Source of the DNA: Prevotella sp.
GTDB lineage: Bacteria > Bacteroidota > Bacteroidia > Bacteroidales > Bacteroidaceae
Length of the DNA stretch: 64,000 nucleotides
NCBI GenBank assembly: GCA_022641735.1
Contig: JALCDQ010000002.1
Span: 124,001 to 188,000 of the forward strand
Direction: 5' to 3'
Part shown: in pieces, positions 9,232 through 17,263 of the stretch
Layout of the letters: the number at the start of each line of letters is the position of its first letter
Position numbering within the stretch: position 1 is the stretch's first letter
The notes under the pieces: model-generated
What the model saw: the letters and a program-made list of their open reading frames with translations, nothing else
Database searches by the model: none
What the model was told of the DNA's origin: nothing
Program-made: the position numbers and the translations under genes

Positions 9232-11222
9232 TGTGCTGCTTTCTTTAATACCACCATATCATCATTCCTTTGCACAATAGCCTCAAATATCTTGCGCAAA
9301 TACTCATATTCAGTAGACACAAACAGCGTTTTATTCACGTTCAGCCGATAGTTGAAAAGCAGTTTTCCATCTTGTTCTCCACAAGTAAATATGAAGCGGA
9401 GCGCTCCATCTTGCGTAAACATCTTCACTCCCTTCGGCTTTTCCTCAACGACATAGCCTTTCGGAATCGTGATGGAAACCGACTGATTTATCATTTCTTT
9501 ATAAGGGAATTCAACAGGAAGCACGCGTGTCTGGGCTTTGAAAGGAGATTCATTCAATAGAGAAATCACCACGGGATTGATATAGAGATGGTCAGCAGAA
9601 ACATTACATTTCTTGGTGAATGAGTACACCTCTTTCGCTTTAGGAGAAAAAGCTTGCCGGCCTTCAATCTTATAGTTAGTGATTTCAATGCCTTTCTCGG
9701 CAGCAAGATTATTTACAAAGGTCGTACTGTCTTTTGCTATGCGGAAAGAATGCCGCAAATCGGATGCTGCATTCCCCATCATATTCGATATCATCGTGCC
9801 TTTCATGTTGCCATCGGCATCCACCTCCACTGAAACCAATGAGTTCTTACGAGTTCCCGACAAGTTTTGCAGGTTAACCCAAGCCCCTGATTTCGGTGAG
9901 AAAATCACTCTTGCCCTATCTGGCATAAGGTCAGGAGGAAGGATATCCACGCATCCGTCTTCCACAGATGAGTCTATATATAATAAGGTGGAATCATTCT
10001 CAGCTACTCCCACGATGAAGGTGTTCAATCCATCCAATGATGGATGCAACGGCAATCTGCCTGCCTTTCGGCGGCTCATAACGACCGGATAGGCCTTCAA
10101 ACCGGCATCTTTGAGCATACTGATAAGGATAAAATTGAGGTCGGCGTTATTGCCTGTACCCTCCTTCATCACTTTATGAGCGCCATAACCCAACAGTCCA
10201 TAGTGGCCATTCCAACGCAAATGCTTTTTCATAGCCTGATAGATGAGGCTGACTTTTTGCTTAATGTCACTCACTTTATCAGCTCCCGAAGAGGCCAAGA
10301 CGTCTTTCATCGGGTCACTTTTCTTCAAAAGGCCTCCAAAGTTCTCATAATCATTCAGTTGGTCGGCTACATCCTCCCATGTACTCGTATAATTCTTATA
10401 GATTTCTCCAGGAATCTGTAAACCATAAAGTTCCACACATACCTTCGTCAAATAATCACGCGAGCAGAATATGTAATCGTCATCTTTAACGGCTGGCATA
10501 TTGGTTGCTTCCCATATATTTTTCTCGCCGGGGCAGTTTCCGATGGTCCAATTCACGTTGATTGATTCGGTTTTATGATTGGTATGCTCAAAGCCAGTCT
10601 CCTGAAAATGGAATTTAAACCATTCAGGAATACTGAGCGAATAGAGTGAATAGACCACTGGTATATCCTGTTGAGCATACCATGGGTCGATGCTCGTGAT
10701 GAAATCACTATAGATGGAATAAGAATATTCAATCACCGTGCCTACTTTCACCTGCGGAATCGTAAACTTTTCGATATAATGATAATCGTCGATTTTCTCA
10801 TCATTTATCATGTTGCTTTCCATCTTGGTCTTTATCATCTTTCCGCCTTCCATGTTATATGCAAAGGCTTTCAGTCCTTGAATTTTCTCCTCGCCGGTGC
10901 TGGAAGAATGCCTCACATAGACAATCGACTGATTGGCAAAACGTTTTCCTTCTGACTTCAAAATCTTCAAACGCACCTTAATGTCCTTCACTTGCTGAAT
11001 ATAGGAAGAAAAAGTATACCATACATCCGTACTGCTATAGAGCACCACGGCATCTGCCTCTTTATCAGGAGCATATTCCTTCAAGTTGAGCTCTTCATCT
11101 GAAGGCTTACCGAACTTAAGATTTGGTTGCAACGTTTGGGCTTTCACAGCCGAACAAAGCATAAGAATTACAAAGAGAAACGAGAATTTCTGAATTTTGA
11201 ATAATCTGCTAAATGGTTTCAT
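9228..11222 (-). CDS. Exported DUF3857/transglutaminase-like paralogue lacking catalytic Cys and His
   Basis: This has the same architecture as its downstream neighbour: signal peptide, DUF3857 domain and transglutaminase-like core. I choose Met at 11222 (MKPFSRLF, followed by a hydrophobic core ending AVKAQ) over 11234 because it gives a cleaner signal peptide. Where the partner has GDC-K-GL, this protein has GNNADL, so the Cys position is Asn363 (numbered from 11234). Where the partner has NHAI it has NTFI (Thr405); Asp421 remains. It is therefore probably a non-catalytic pseudoenzyme acting with the active partner, to which it is coupled by a 4-bp overlap. Confidence 0.85.
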   Translation of the reverse strand: MKPFSRLFKIQKFSFLFVILMLCSAVKAQTLQPNLKFGKPSDEELNLKEYAPDKEADAVVLYSSTDVWYTFSSYIQQVKDIKVRLKILKSEGKRFANQSIVYVRHSSSTGEEKIQGLKAFAYNMEGGKMIKTKMESNMINDEKIDDYHYIEKFTIPQVKVGTVIEYSYSIYSDFITSIDPWYAQQDIPVVYSLYSLSIPEWFKFHFQETGFEHTNHKTESINVNWTIGNCPGEKNIWEATNMPAVKDDDYIFCSRDYLTKVCVELYGLQIPGEIYKNYTSTWEDVADQLNDYENFGGLLKKSDPMKDVLASSGADKVSDIKQKVSLIYQAMKKHLRWNGHYGLLGYGAHKVMKEGTGNNADLNFILISMLKDAGLKAYPVVMSRRKAGRLPLHPSLDGLNTFIVGVAENDSTLLYIDSSVEDGCVDILPPDLMPDRARVIFSPKSGAWVNLQNLSGTRKNSLVSVEVDADGNMKGTMISNMMGNAASDLRHSFRIAKDSTTFVNNLAAEKGIEITNYKIEGRQAFSPKAKEVYSFTKKCNVSADHLYINPVVISLLNESPFKAQTRVLPVEFPYKEMINQSVSITIPKGYVVEEKPKGVKMFTQDGALRFIFTCGEQDGKLLFNYRLNVNKTLFVSTEYEYLRKIFEAIVQRNDDMVVLKKAAQ

Positions 11223-11334
11223 TTCGTAAGTCATTAATTGATGGATTATAAGATTATTATACCGACATAGTGCCCTTTTCTTTGGGAAGAACTCAAAAAT
11301 TGCTTCAAGAATAGTCCTTAGTAATTAGGTAATG

Positions 11335-11365
11335 CAAAGATAAACATTTTTTTTCTATTATGCAA
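11335..11365 (-). promoter_or_regulatory. Promoter of the DUF3857 gene pair
   Basis: Minus-strand TTG (11365-11363), a 20-nt spacer and TATCTTTG (11342-11335). The leader would be about 105 nt. Confidence 0.72.
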
Positions 11366-11545
11366 GAAAAATGTAAAAAATAATTAATTATTTTTTAGAA
11401 GATTTAAGACTGTCGTCCTACTGTTGACAAACAACCCTCAAAAGGCCGTTTTCAGAGATATACTATCCGTAACTTTGAAAGCCGCATTTATAAGATTCTC
11501 TTCTACAGGATTTTCACCATTGCTGAAAGCCCTATAACCACTAGC

Positions 11546-11633
11546 ATTGTAAAAGATGGCTTTTTACCCTGTAAACAACCATTAAAAGGAGTGTAAATAG
11601 CGGTTGTTTACCCCCTAAAAGACTACCTTTTAC
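11546..11633. repeat. 22-bp palindrome array B (four units)
   Basis: Four contiguous 22-bp units start at 11546, 11568, 11590 and 11612. Their cores are TAAAAGATGGCTTTTTA, TAAACAACCATTAAAAG, TAAATAGCGGTTGTTTA and TAAAAGACTACCTTTTA. The linkers on the + strand are C-rich (CCCTG, CCCCC). TGATAATAAGGAATTT follows at 11653, a two-mismatch version of the flank motif seen at other arrays. Confidence 0.85.
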
Positions 11634-11773
11634 TAACAGGCTCATAATTCTCTGATAATAAGGAATTTACAAAATATATCGACAATTGGTATCTATCAGC
11701 CTGTTTTTCGCCCTAAATCAAGGTTGCATCGGCGAAACCCGAAGTTTTAATATTTTATAAAATATGTCCTTTA

Positions 11774-11806
11774 TTGGAACATCCTCTAAAACTTTTACTA
11801 TCTTTG
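11774..11806 (+). promoter_or_regulatory. Promoter of the DUF1573 gene
   Basis: TTG (11774-11776), a 22-nt spacer and TATCTTTG (11799-11806). The predicted start of transcription is near 11813, just ahead of the ATG at 11830, which rules out the longer in-frame start at 11764. Confidence 0.7.
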
Positions 11807-11829
11807 CACCGGATTCAAAATTTGAAAAA

Positions 11830-12222
11830 ATGAAAAAATTAGTAATCATAACTATGATGCTGGTTGCTTGTCTTTCAATACAGGCACAGCAAAAACAAGC
11901 CGAGATTAAGTTTGATAAAATCACTTACAACTTCGGTACATTCAGCGAGAAAGACCCAATGCAGACTACAGTGTTCACTTTCACCAATGTAGGACAGACT
12001 CCTCTGATTGTCAATCAGGCAGTTGCCAGTTGTGGATGCACGGTTGTCGGTTATACAAAGACTCCTGTGAAACCTGGAGAAAAAGGACAAATCAAGGCCA
12101 CTTATAATGGCAAAGGCAAATTCCCTGGTCATTTCAAGAAGTCTATCACCGTATATACCAATGGTGTAACGGAAATGACACGCCTCTATATCGAGGGCAA
12201 TATGGAAGAAGCAAAGCAATAA
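11830..12222 (+). CDS. DUF1573 domain exported protein
   Basis: A 130-residue protein with a signal peptide (about residues 1-20, ending SIQAQ) followed by one DUF1573 domain. This Ig-like fold is related to the ASH/MSP family and common in Bacteroidota. The conserved pattern KITYNFGTFSEKDP is present, followed by FTFTNVGQTPLIVNQAVASCGC with a Cys-Gly-Cys. The cellular role is unknown; it probably sits in the periplasm or on the surface. The start at 11830 is set by the signal peptide and by the promoter 24 bp upstream. It is monocistronic and ends at a strong bidirectional terminator. Confidence 0.9.
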   Translation: MKKLVIITMMLVACLSIQAQQKQAEIKFDKITYNFGTFSEKDPMQTTVFTFTNVGQTPLIVNQAVASCGCTVVGYTKTPVKPGEKGQIKATYNGKGKFPGHFKKSITVYTNGVTEMTRLYIEGNMEEAKQ

Positions 12223-12248
12223 TTCAGAAATCAACAAATCACGATAAT

Positions 12249-12280
12249 AAAGGCCGGTGTTCTCAAGAATGCCGGCCTTT
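12249..12280. terminator. Bidirectional terminator between converging genes
   Basis: AAAGGCCGG (12249-12257) and CCGGCCTTT (12272-12280) form a 9-bp stem with a 14-nt loop, with T-rich sequence leaving it on the + strand (TTTATTCGTTTAT). It serves the DUF1573 gene and probably the MFS gene. Confidence 0.85.
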
Positions 12281-12286
12281 ATTCGT

Positions 12287-13459
12287 TTATCGGTTGCGAT
12301 GCTTCAAATACCACGAATGTACGAAGAAGTTATAGAACAGCAAAGCCACAAAAGCAAGGGCGATGCCACACATCAAAAGCTTGTCGGATGCGCAATGAAA
12401 GACTGACAAACCGATGAAAAGTCCGAAAGCAATGCCGCTCTCCCATGCCAGAAAATAACTGCTTTGAGAGGTTCCACGTTGGCAATGTCGGCTCAATTTA
12501 ATGAAAAACAGCAAGAACCGAGAACCTATGATGCCCACTCCGAAACCAATCAGTGTGGCCGCAATGAGGAACCCTATTGAATGTTGGCGCGTCAACATGA
12601 TGGCCAAAGCAAAGATAATGGCTATCAAACCCGTCACCGTTTCACTCTTCAAATCTGCATTTGCAAAGGCATATTTCTCAGAAATGATGGCTATCAGAAA
12701 TCCTAACATGATGCAAGAATAGAAGCGTGCCGACAATGGAAGGGTGAGCACCATGCCCACAATGGTGGTGATGAGGAAGAAATTGAGAAACAACCATCCG
12801 CCTTCAGGAAGAAAGAAACGGTCAAAACTCCATACCTTCACATCGTCTTCAGGCGCTTTAAAGGGGAATTTCACGGCATTTACCAGAAGCATGGAAACGA
12901 CCGAGAGAGCGATGGAAATCCACAACACATTGCCCACATTCAGATATTTGCCGGCAACTACAGCTATAAGCGGACCAATGGAAAGTGCAAAACGACTAAA
13001 CCAAGAAGCGTGATGGTTGGCTTCAGTGCGTTGAAAAGACTCGACAGCATCTACTATCAGCGTGCTCACAAACACCATTTGCGCAAGACCGAACATAGCT
13101 CCATAAATGACTCTCAAGATTGTCAAGAACTCCACATTTAATCCATAAGGACGCGGAAGAAGAAAAATCAGGGCGATATTGGTGAGAATCATCGTTGCAA
13201 CTGACCATAAACAGACTTGTCTGCGACGATAGCGTTGTACAAAATAGTTTACAAATGGACCAAATAAAAACAATCCGATGCCATAGGAACCCATAACAAT
13301 AGCCTTCTGCAAAGGGGAAAAATAACCCAATTGGAGAAGTCGCATCATCTCAGGAATCATCATATAGACGCTCACTGAAAGTAGCAAATTAGCCAAGGCG
13401 AGAAGCCAAAACTGGCGATGCCAAAGCTTTATGTGAATAGGTGTGTTTTGTGTATCCAA
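12287..13459 (-). CDS. MFS transporter
   Basis: A 390-residue integral membrane protein with about 12 hydrophobic spans and the MFS cytoplasmic loop pattern after the second span (GPFVNYFVQRYRRRQVCLW, compare G-x3-D-R-x-G-R-R). It belongs to the major facilitator superfamily; the substrate cannot be told. Its start overlaps the end of the HAD phosphatase by 31 bp, so the two are translationally coupled. An associated sugar or sugar-phosphate function is possible but unproven. It converges on the DUF1573 gene with a shared terminator. Confidence 0.88.
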   Translation of the reverse strand: MDTQNTPIHIKLWHRQFWLLALANLLLSVSVYMMIPEMMRLLQLGYFSPLQKAIVMGSYGIGLFLFGPFVNYFVQRYRRRQVCLWSVATMILTNIALIFLLPRPYGLNVEFLTILRVIYGAMFGLAQMVFVSTLIVDAVESFQRTEANHHASWFSRFALSIGPLIAVVAGKYLNVGNVLWISIALSVVSMLLVNAVKFPFKAPEDDVKVWSFDRFFLPEGGWLFLNFFLITTIVGMVLTLPLSARFYSCIMLGFLIAIISEKYAFANADLKSETVTGLIAIIFALAIMLTRQHSIGFLIAATLIGFGVGIIGSRFLLFFIKLSRHCQRGTSQSSYFLAWESGIAFGLFIGLSVFHCASDKLLMCGIALAFVALLFYNFFVHSWYLKHRNR

Positions 13460-14067
13460 TTTATATAATCTTTTATTACAATATCACAATAAGGTCTGAT
13501 GGCCTCTTCTGAATTGGTAGTGGCGAGTCCCACAACGGTCATTCCCGCAGCTTTCACTGCCTTCAAGCCGTTAAAGCTATCCTCAAAGCCAACGCATTCT
13601 TCAGGTTTCAATCCGAAAAAATGTGCCCCTTTCAGATAACATTCAGGGTCGGGCTTGCTTTTGGTAAAGGCTTCCGCTGTCAAAATCACATCAAACAAGC
13701 CCTTAAATTCGGGATGATTCCGATGGACATTCTCCATTTTCGGCCTGTTACTGCTTGTCACTACACCCGTCTTGATGCCTTTCTTTCGGAGGTCTTCCAC
13801 GAATTCCAGAAAGCCAGGTATATAATCAAAGTGCATCTTGACTTCAAAATCATCCAGACGCGCAACGATTTCCGCTTGCTCTTTAGGGTCTTTCGGGAGA
13901 TATTCATCGAAAATCTGCACAAGCGTCTTTCCCTTTATTTGTTGGGCCATAGCTGGTCCATCAGCAAAATAAGAGCTGAGTTCAACACCCCAAAAATCAG
14001 TATATTGAGGCTCTGTATCAAATATCACACCATCAAGATCGAAAAGGGCAGCTTTTAACATTTTCAC
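13429..14067 (-). CDS. HAD-superfamily phosphatase/phosphomutase (beta-PGM-like)
   Basis: A 212-residue HAD subfamily IA protein. Motif I is FDLDGVIFDTE (nucleophile Asp10, acid Asp12), motif II is TSSN, motif III has KPDPECY and motif IV is GFEDSFNGLKAVKAAGM. The cap helices lie between motifs I and II, as in beta-phosphoglucomutase and small sugar-phosphate phosphatases. The exact substrate is not shown. It precedes and overlaps an MFS transporter. The promoter at 14090-14121 overlaps that of the divergent lipoprotein gene. Confidence 0.9.
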   Translation of the reverse strand: MKMLKAALFDLDGVIFDTEPQYTDFWGVELSSYFADGPAMAQQIKGKTLVQIFDEYLPKDPKEQAEIVARLDDFEVKMHFDYIPGFLEFVEDLRKKGIKTGVVTSSNRPKMENVHRNHPEFKGLFDVILTAEAFTKSKPDPECYLKGAHFFGLKPEECVGFEDSFNGLKAVKAAGMTVVGLATTNSEEAIRPYCDIVIKDYINWIHKTHLFT

Positions 14068-14089
14068 CTTATTTATTACAAACAGAGTG

Positions 14090-14121
14090 CAAAGTTACAA
14101 TTTTTTATCGTAACTTTGCAA
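14090..14121 (-). promoter_or_regulatory. Promoter of the HAD-MFS pair
   Basis: Minus-strand TTG (14121-14119), a 21-nt spacer and TAACTTTG (14097-14090). The -33 element lies within the opposing promoter's inverted-repeat arm. Confidence 0.7.
14111..14118 (+). promoter_or_regulatory. -7 box for the lipoprotein-rsmG-ruvC cluster
   Basis: TAACTTTG on the + strand, 25 bp before the ATG at 14144. With the opposing -7 box it forms a perfect 11-bp inverted repeat, TGCAAAGTTAC (14088-14098) and GTAACTTTGCA (14110-14120). Confidence 0.65.
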
Positions 14122-14143
14122 GCAAAATGGAAAAATTGAGTTA

Positions 14144-14941
14144 ATGAGGAAAATGATATACACTGCATTAGCAGTCCTCTTATTTTTCGGATGCGGTCAT
14201 AAAGGCAATGAAACGGCCAAAATGAATGGCATTGAATTTGACTCTGTAGTAGTGGATTCCACATGTTCACTTACAGAGGCAAAGGCTGCGCCGACTTGCA
14301 AAATCAGTCTTTCCATCCAATATGCAAAGGGGAATAATGCACAGAAAATCAATGATACGCTTTTGAGATGCGGCATTCTGACTCCTGATTATCTGTCACT
14401 TCCTAGTCGAAATATAGCCATGAAAGAGGCTGTGGACTCGTTTGTCAACAAATATATCTCTGACTATAAGCGCGATTATGGGCAACTTTACCGTGAAGAC
14501 CATGAGCATGGAGCCTCTTACAACTGCATTTATAAAGTGAAAACTCACACGGAAGACGGTGGCGATGACATACTTAATTATATCGCATCCATATCTACTT
14601 ATGGCGGTGGAGCACATGGAATAGACCAGACTTTGGTAAAAAATTTCAATATAAAAACAGGTCATCTCATTACCCTTTCTGATATTTTTATCAATGGATA
14701 CGAACAGGAATTGAAAGACATCATCATCAAAAAGATGGCTAAAAAATTCAATGTGAAGGACTTGGAAGGATTGAAGAAGAAGTTTATCTTTGCTGATAAC
14801 AATGTATATATTTCGGAAAACTTCATCTTAAAAGAAGATTCTATCACCTTTATATATTGTGAAGACGAGATAGCCCCTCATGCTTTAGGTGAGATACGCA
14901 TAGATATTGATAAATCTGAAATCGAAAAATTATGCAAATAA
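14144..14941 (+). CDS. Lipoprotein with DUF3298/RsiV-like domain
   Basis: A 265-residue protein. The N-terminus MRKMIYTALAVLLFFGCG has a lipobox with Cys17, so it should be lipid-anchored. The remainder fits the DUF4163/DUF3298 arrangement found in RsiV- and PdaC-like proteins: an N-terminal alpha/beta region, then SISTYGGGAHGIDQT, then LSDIF and a C-terminal beta region with IYCEDEIAPHALG. The function is unknown. It overlaps rsmG by 10 bp and is the first gene of a cluster with rsmG, a metallo-hydrolase and ruvC. Confidence 0.85.
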   Translation: MRKMIYTALAVLLFFGCGHKGNETAKMNGIEFDSVVVDSTCSLTEAKAAPTCKISLSIQYAKGNNAQKINDTLLRCGILTPDYLSLPSRNIAMKEAVDSFVNKYISDYKRDYGQLYREDHEHGASYNCIYKVKTHTEDGGDDILNYIASISTYGGGAHGIDQTLVKNFNIKTGHLITLSDIFINGYEQELKDIIIKKMAKKFNVKDLEGLKKKFIFADNNVYISENFILKEDSITFIYCEDEIAPHALGEIRIDIDKSEIEKLCK

Positions 14942-15552
14942 TAGAAAAATATTTCCCACATCTGACGGCAACCCAAAAGGCACAATTTGACCAATTGGAT
15001 GCTTTGTATCATGACTGGAACGCCAAGATAAACGTGATTTCGCGCAAAGACATCGATAATCTATACGAGCATCATGTGCTCCATTCCTTGGCGATAGCCA
15101 TGGCCATGCGCTTCAAAGATGGCTCTAAAATCCTCGATTTTGGTACAGGAGGTGGCTTCCCAGGCATTCCTTTGGCCATACTCTTTCCACAATGCCAATT
15201 CAAACTGATAGATGGAACAGGCAAGAAAATACTTGTGGCCAATGAGGTTGCTAAAGCCATAGGTCTGAAGAATGTAGTTGCAGAGCATTTGAGAGGTGAG
15301 GATGAGAAAGGAAAATACGATTTTATCGTGAGTAGAGCGGTAATGCCGATTCCAGACTTGATGAAAATCTGCAAGAAGAACATCTGCAAAACCCAGCAAA
15401 ATGCAATGCCTAACGGCATTATATGTCTAAAAGGTGGCAACTTAGAAGAAGAACTCAAGCCTTTCAAAAAGATTGCAGAGGTCTACCCTATCTCTGAATG
15501 GTTTCAAGAAGAATGGTTTCAAGAAAAGAACATAATATACATCCCATGCTGA
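14932..15552 (+). CDS. rsmG: 16S rRNA (guanine527-N7)-methyltransferase
   Basis: Methylates G527 of 16S rRNA with S-adenosylmethionine. The Rossmann SAM motif ILDFGTGGGFPGIPLAI is near residues 64-80, preceded by the family segment NVISRKDIDNLYEHHVLHSL. The length of 206 is normal. The C-terminus carries an exact tandem 15-bp duplication (15496-15510, 15511-15525) giving EWFQE twice. It overlaps the preceding lipoprotein gene and ends inside the start of the metallo-hydrolase gene (ATGCTGA), so translation is probably coupled. Confidence 0.95.
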   Translation: MQIIEKYFPHLTATQKAQFDQLDALYHDWNAKINVISRKDIDNLYEHHVLHSLAIAMAMRFKDGSKILDFGTGGGFPGIPLAILFPQCQFKLIDGTGKKILVANEVAKAIGLKNVVAEHLRGEDEKGKYDFIVSRAVMPIPDLMKICKKNICKTQQNAMPNGIICLKGGNLEEELKPFKKIAEVYPISEWFQEEWFQEKNIIYIPC

Positions 15553-16190
15553 AAGTTGAACGCTTTGTATGCAATATGCTACAAGAAAATTGTTATGTGG
15601 TAAGTGATGACACCAAAGAATGCGTTGTCATTGATTGTGGGGCTTTCTATCCTGAAGAAAGAAAGGCAATTACAGATTACATCCGTAACAATCAGCTTAT
15701 ACCCAAACATCTGATAGCAACTCATGGGCACATCGACCATCATTTTGGAGATAATACTATCTATGAGGAGTTTGGATTGATGCCAGAAGTGCATGAAAAT
15801 GATGAATATCTGATGGAAAACCTTCGTGAACAGGCAGAAGCAATAGCAGGTATTACCCTTGATTATGACATGCCCTCTGTGGGGAAATACTTGAAAGCAG
15901 ATGACAAAATCTCATTTGGCACTCACACCTTATCTATTATAGAGACTCCCGGACATTCTAAAGGAAGTGTCTTCTTTTATTGCAAGGATGAGAATATAGC
16001 CTTTTCTGGGGATACATTATTCCATTTTTCGATTGGAAGAACTGATTTCATGGGTGGCTCAATGTTTCAAATCATACAGAGTTTGAGAGTCGTCAGCCAA
16101 CTACCTGATGAAACAATCATCTATACAGGGCATGGAGAATCCACCACCATAGGTGATGAATTGGCGGGAAATCCTTATATGGACCGATGA
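15546..16190 (+). CDS. MBL-fold metallo-hydrolase (glyoxalase II-like)
   Basis: A 214-residue metallo-beta-lactamase-fold hydrolase. The zinc motif [11 protein letters not shown] gives His-x-His-x-Asp-His. [13 protein letters not shown] supplies the next His, [16 protein letters not shown] the bridging Asp, and YTGHGESTT the last His. This is the pattern of YcbL/GloB-like thioester hydrolases; the real substrate is unknown. The longer frame reaches back to 15498, but Met at 15546 ([12 protein letters not shown]) fits the family start and gives a short overlap with the rsmG stop. It overlaps ruvC by 4 bp. Confidence 0.92.
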   Translation: MLKVERFVCNMLQENCYVVSDDTKECVVIDCGAFYPEERKAITDYIRNNQLIPKHLIATHGHIDHHFGDNTIYEEFGLMPEVHENDEYLMENLREQAEAIAGITLDYDMPSVGKYLKADDKISFGTHTLSIIETPGHSKGSVFFYCKDENIAFSGDTLFHFSIGRTDFMGGSMFQIIQSLRVVSQLPDETIIYTGHGESTTIGDELAGNPYMDR

Positions 16191-16750
16191 AAAAGACTGA
16201 GAAAATCATATTAGGAATTGACCCTGGAACCAACGTAATGGGATATGGAGTTCTGAAAACAGCTGGAAATAAAGCCTCTATGGTTGCCATGGGGGTAATA
16301 GATATGCGTAAAATGCGAGATCCATATTTGCGTCTAGGCAAAATATTCGAACGTGTCACGGGTATCATTGATGAATATCTGCCAGACGAAATGGCCATTG
16401 AAGCCCCCTTCTTTGGCAAGAATGTGCAATCTATGCTGAAACTCGGAAGAGCTCAAGGTGTAGCTATTGCGGCAGCCATTCATCATGATGTACCTATCCA
16501 CGAATATGCACCGTTAAAGATAAAAATGGCTATCACAGGACAAGGACAGGCAAGTAAGGAACAAGTTGCTGGCATGTTAAAGCGGCTTTTGAAACTGGAA
16601 GAACAAGATATGCCAAAGTTTATGGATGCCACAGATGCTCTTGGTGCTGCTTACTGCCATTTTATGCAAGGCAATGCGCCACAATCTGAACACCATTATG
16701 GCAGTTGGAAGGACTTTGCCATCAAGAATCACGAAAGAGTAAAAGAATAA
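16187..16750 (+). CDS. ruvC: Crossover junction endodeoxyribonuclease RuvC
   Basis: The Holliday-junction resolvase that acts with RuvAB. The RNase-H-like motif [14 protein letters not shown] holds the first catalytic Asp (Asp12). [13 protein letters not shown] carries the catalytic Glu, and the C-terminal [13 protein letters not shown] gives the last acidic residues. At 187 residues it is normal in length. It overlaps the metallo-hydrolase gene by 4 bp (ATGA) and is the last clearly coupled gene of the cluster; the next gene begins 33 bp on. Confidence 0.96.
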   Translation: MKKTEKIILGIDPGTNVMGYGVLKTAGNKASMVAMGVIDMRKMRDPYLRLGKIFERVTGIIDEYLPDEMAIEAPFFGKNVQSMLKLGRAQGVAIAAAIHHDVPIHEYAPLKIKMAITGQGQASKEQVAGMLKRLLKLEEQDMPKFMDATDALGAAYCHFMQGNAPQSEHHYGSWKDFAIKNHERVKE

Positions 16751-16783
16751 ATGATCATATAGAAAATATCAAATTATAAGAAT

Positions 16784-17263
16784 ATGAAGAAAGTTATTTT
16801 ATCATTGATGCTTATGTTTGCATTTACGCTAACAGCATCTTCACAAGAAATCTATAAAGAAGTAAAGCGTATCATGCAAAATGAAGAGGCCATCAAGAAT
16901 GACAAGACTAAAAACATGGATGAACGTAAAATCGCTACATTCAAATGGGATGCCATTTATTACATGATTATGAAATCGGGCGACGAGAAGGACTTTACTA
17001 CCTATGAACTTGGAAGTCAAACAAGTGCAATGATTGATTTCGTCAATCTATATGTGAAACGCCTCTCTGAAGAGAAGAAGAAAGCACAGAGAGACATTAT
17101 CATGGACCACTACAAAAACGCCACAACACACAATTCACTGTTCCATGATATGGACAAAGACATCATCTATGGATATGTGGATAATGAGAATTTCATCACT
17201 CAGTTCTCTCTTGACACTGATTGGGTAAAGGCACTTGAGGAAGTAAGAACCAATAACTGGTAA
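16784..17263 (+). CDS. Exported protein of unknown function
   Basis: A 159-residue protein I do not recognise. Residues 1-20 are a signal peptide (MKKVILSLMLMFAFTLTASS). The mature part is charged and largely helical, with EIYKEVKRIMQNEEAIKND and KWDAIYYMIMKSG. No Cys or obvious catalytic motif is seen. It is probably periplasmic. It may be transcribed with ruvC, 33 bp upstream. Its stop codon directly abuts the end of the converging gene at 17264 with no space for a terminator. Confidence 0.75.
   Translation: MKKVILSLMLMFAFTLTASSQEIYKEVKRIMQNEEAIKNDKTKNMDERKIATFKWDAIYYMIMKSGDEKDFTTYELGSQTSAMIDFVNLYVKRLSEEKKKAQRDIIMDHYKNATTHNSLFHDMDKDIIYGYVDNENFITQFSLDTDWVKALEEVRTNNW

Larger units (their letters stand above)
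11235..11829. other. Divergent intergenic region with array B and two promoters
   Basis: These 595 bases separate the DUF3857 pair from the DUF1573 gene. They hold the leftward promoter (11335-11365), a degenerate palindrome near 11433-11455, array B (11546-11633), a flank motif (11653-11668) and the rightward promoter (11774-11806). I see no gene. Confidence 0.7.
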
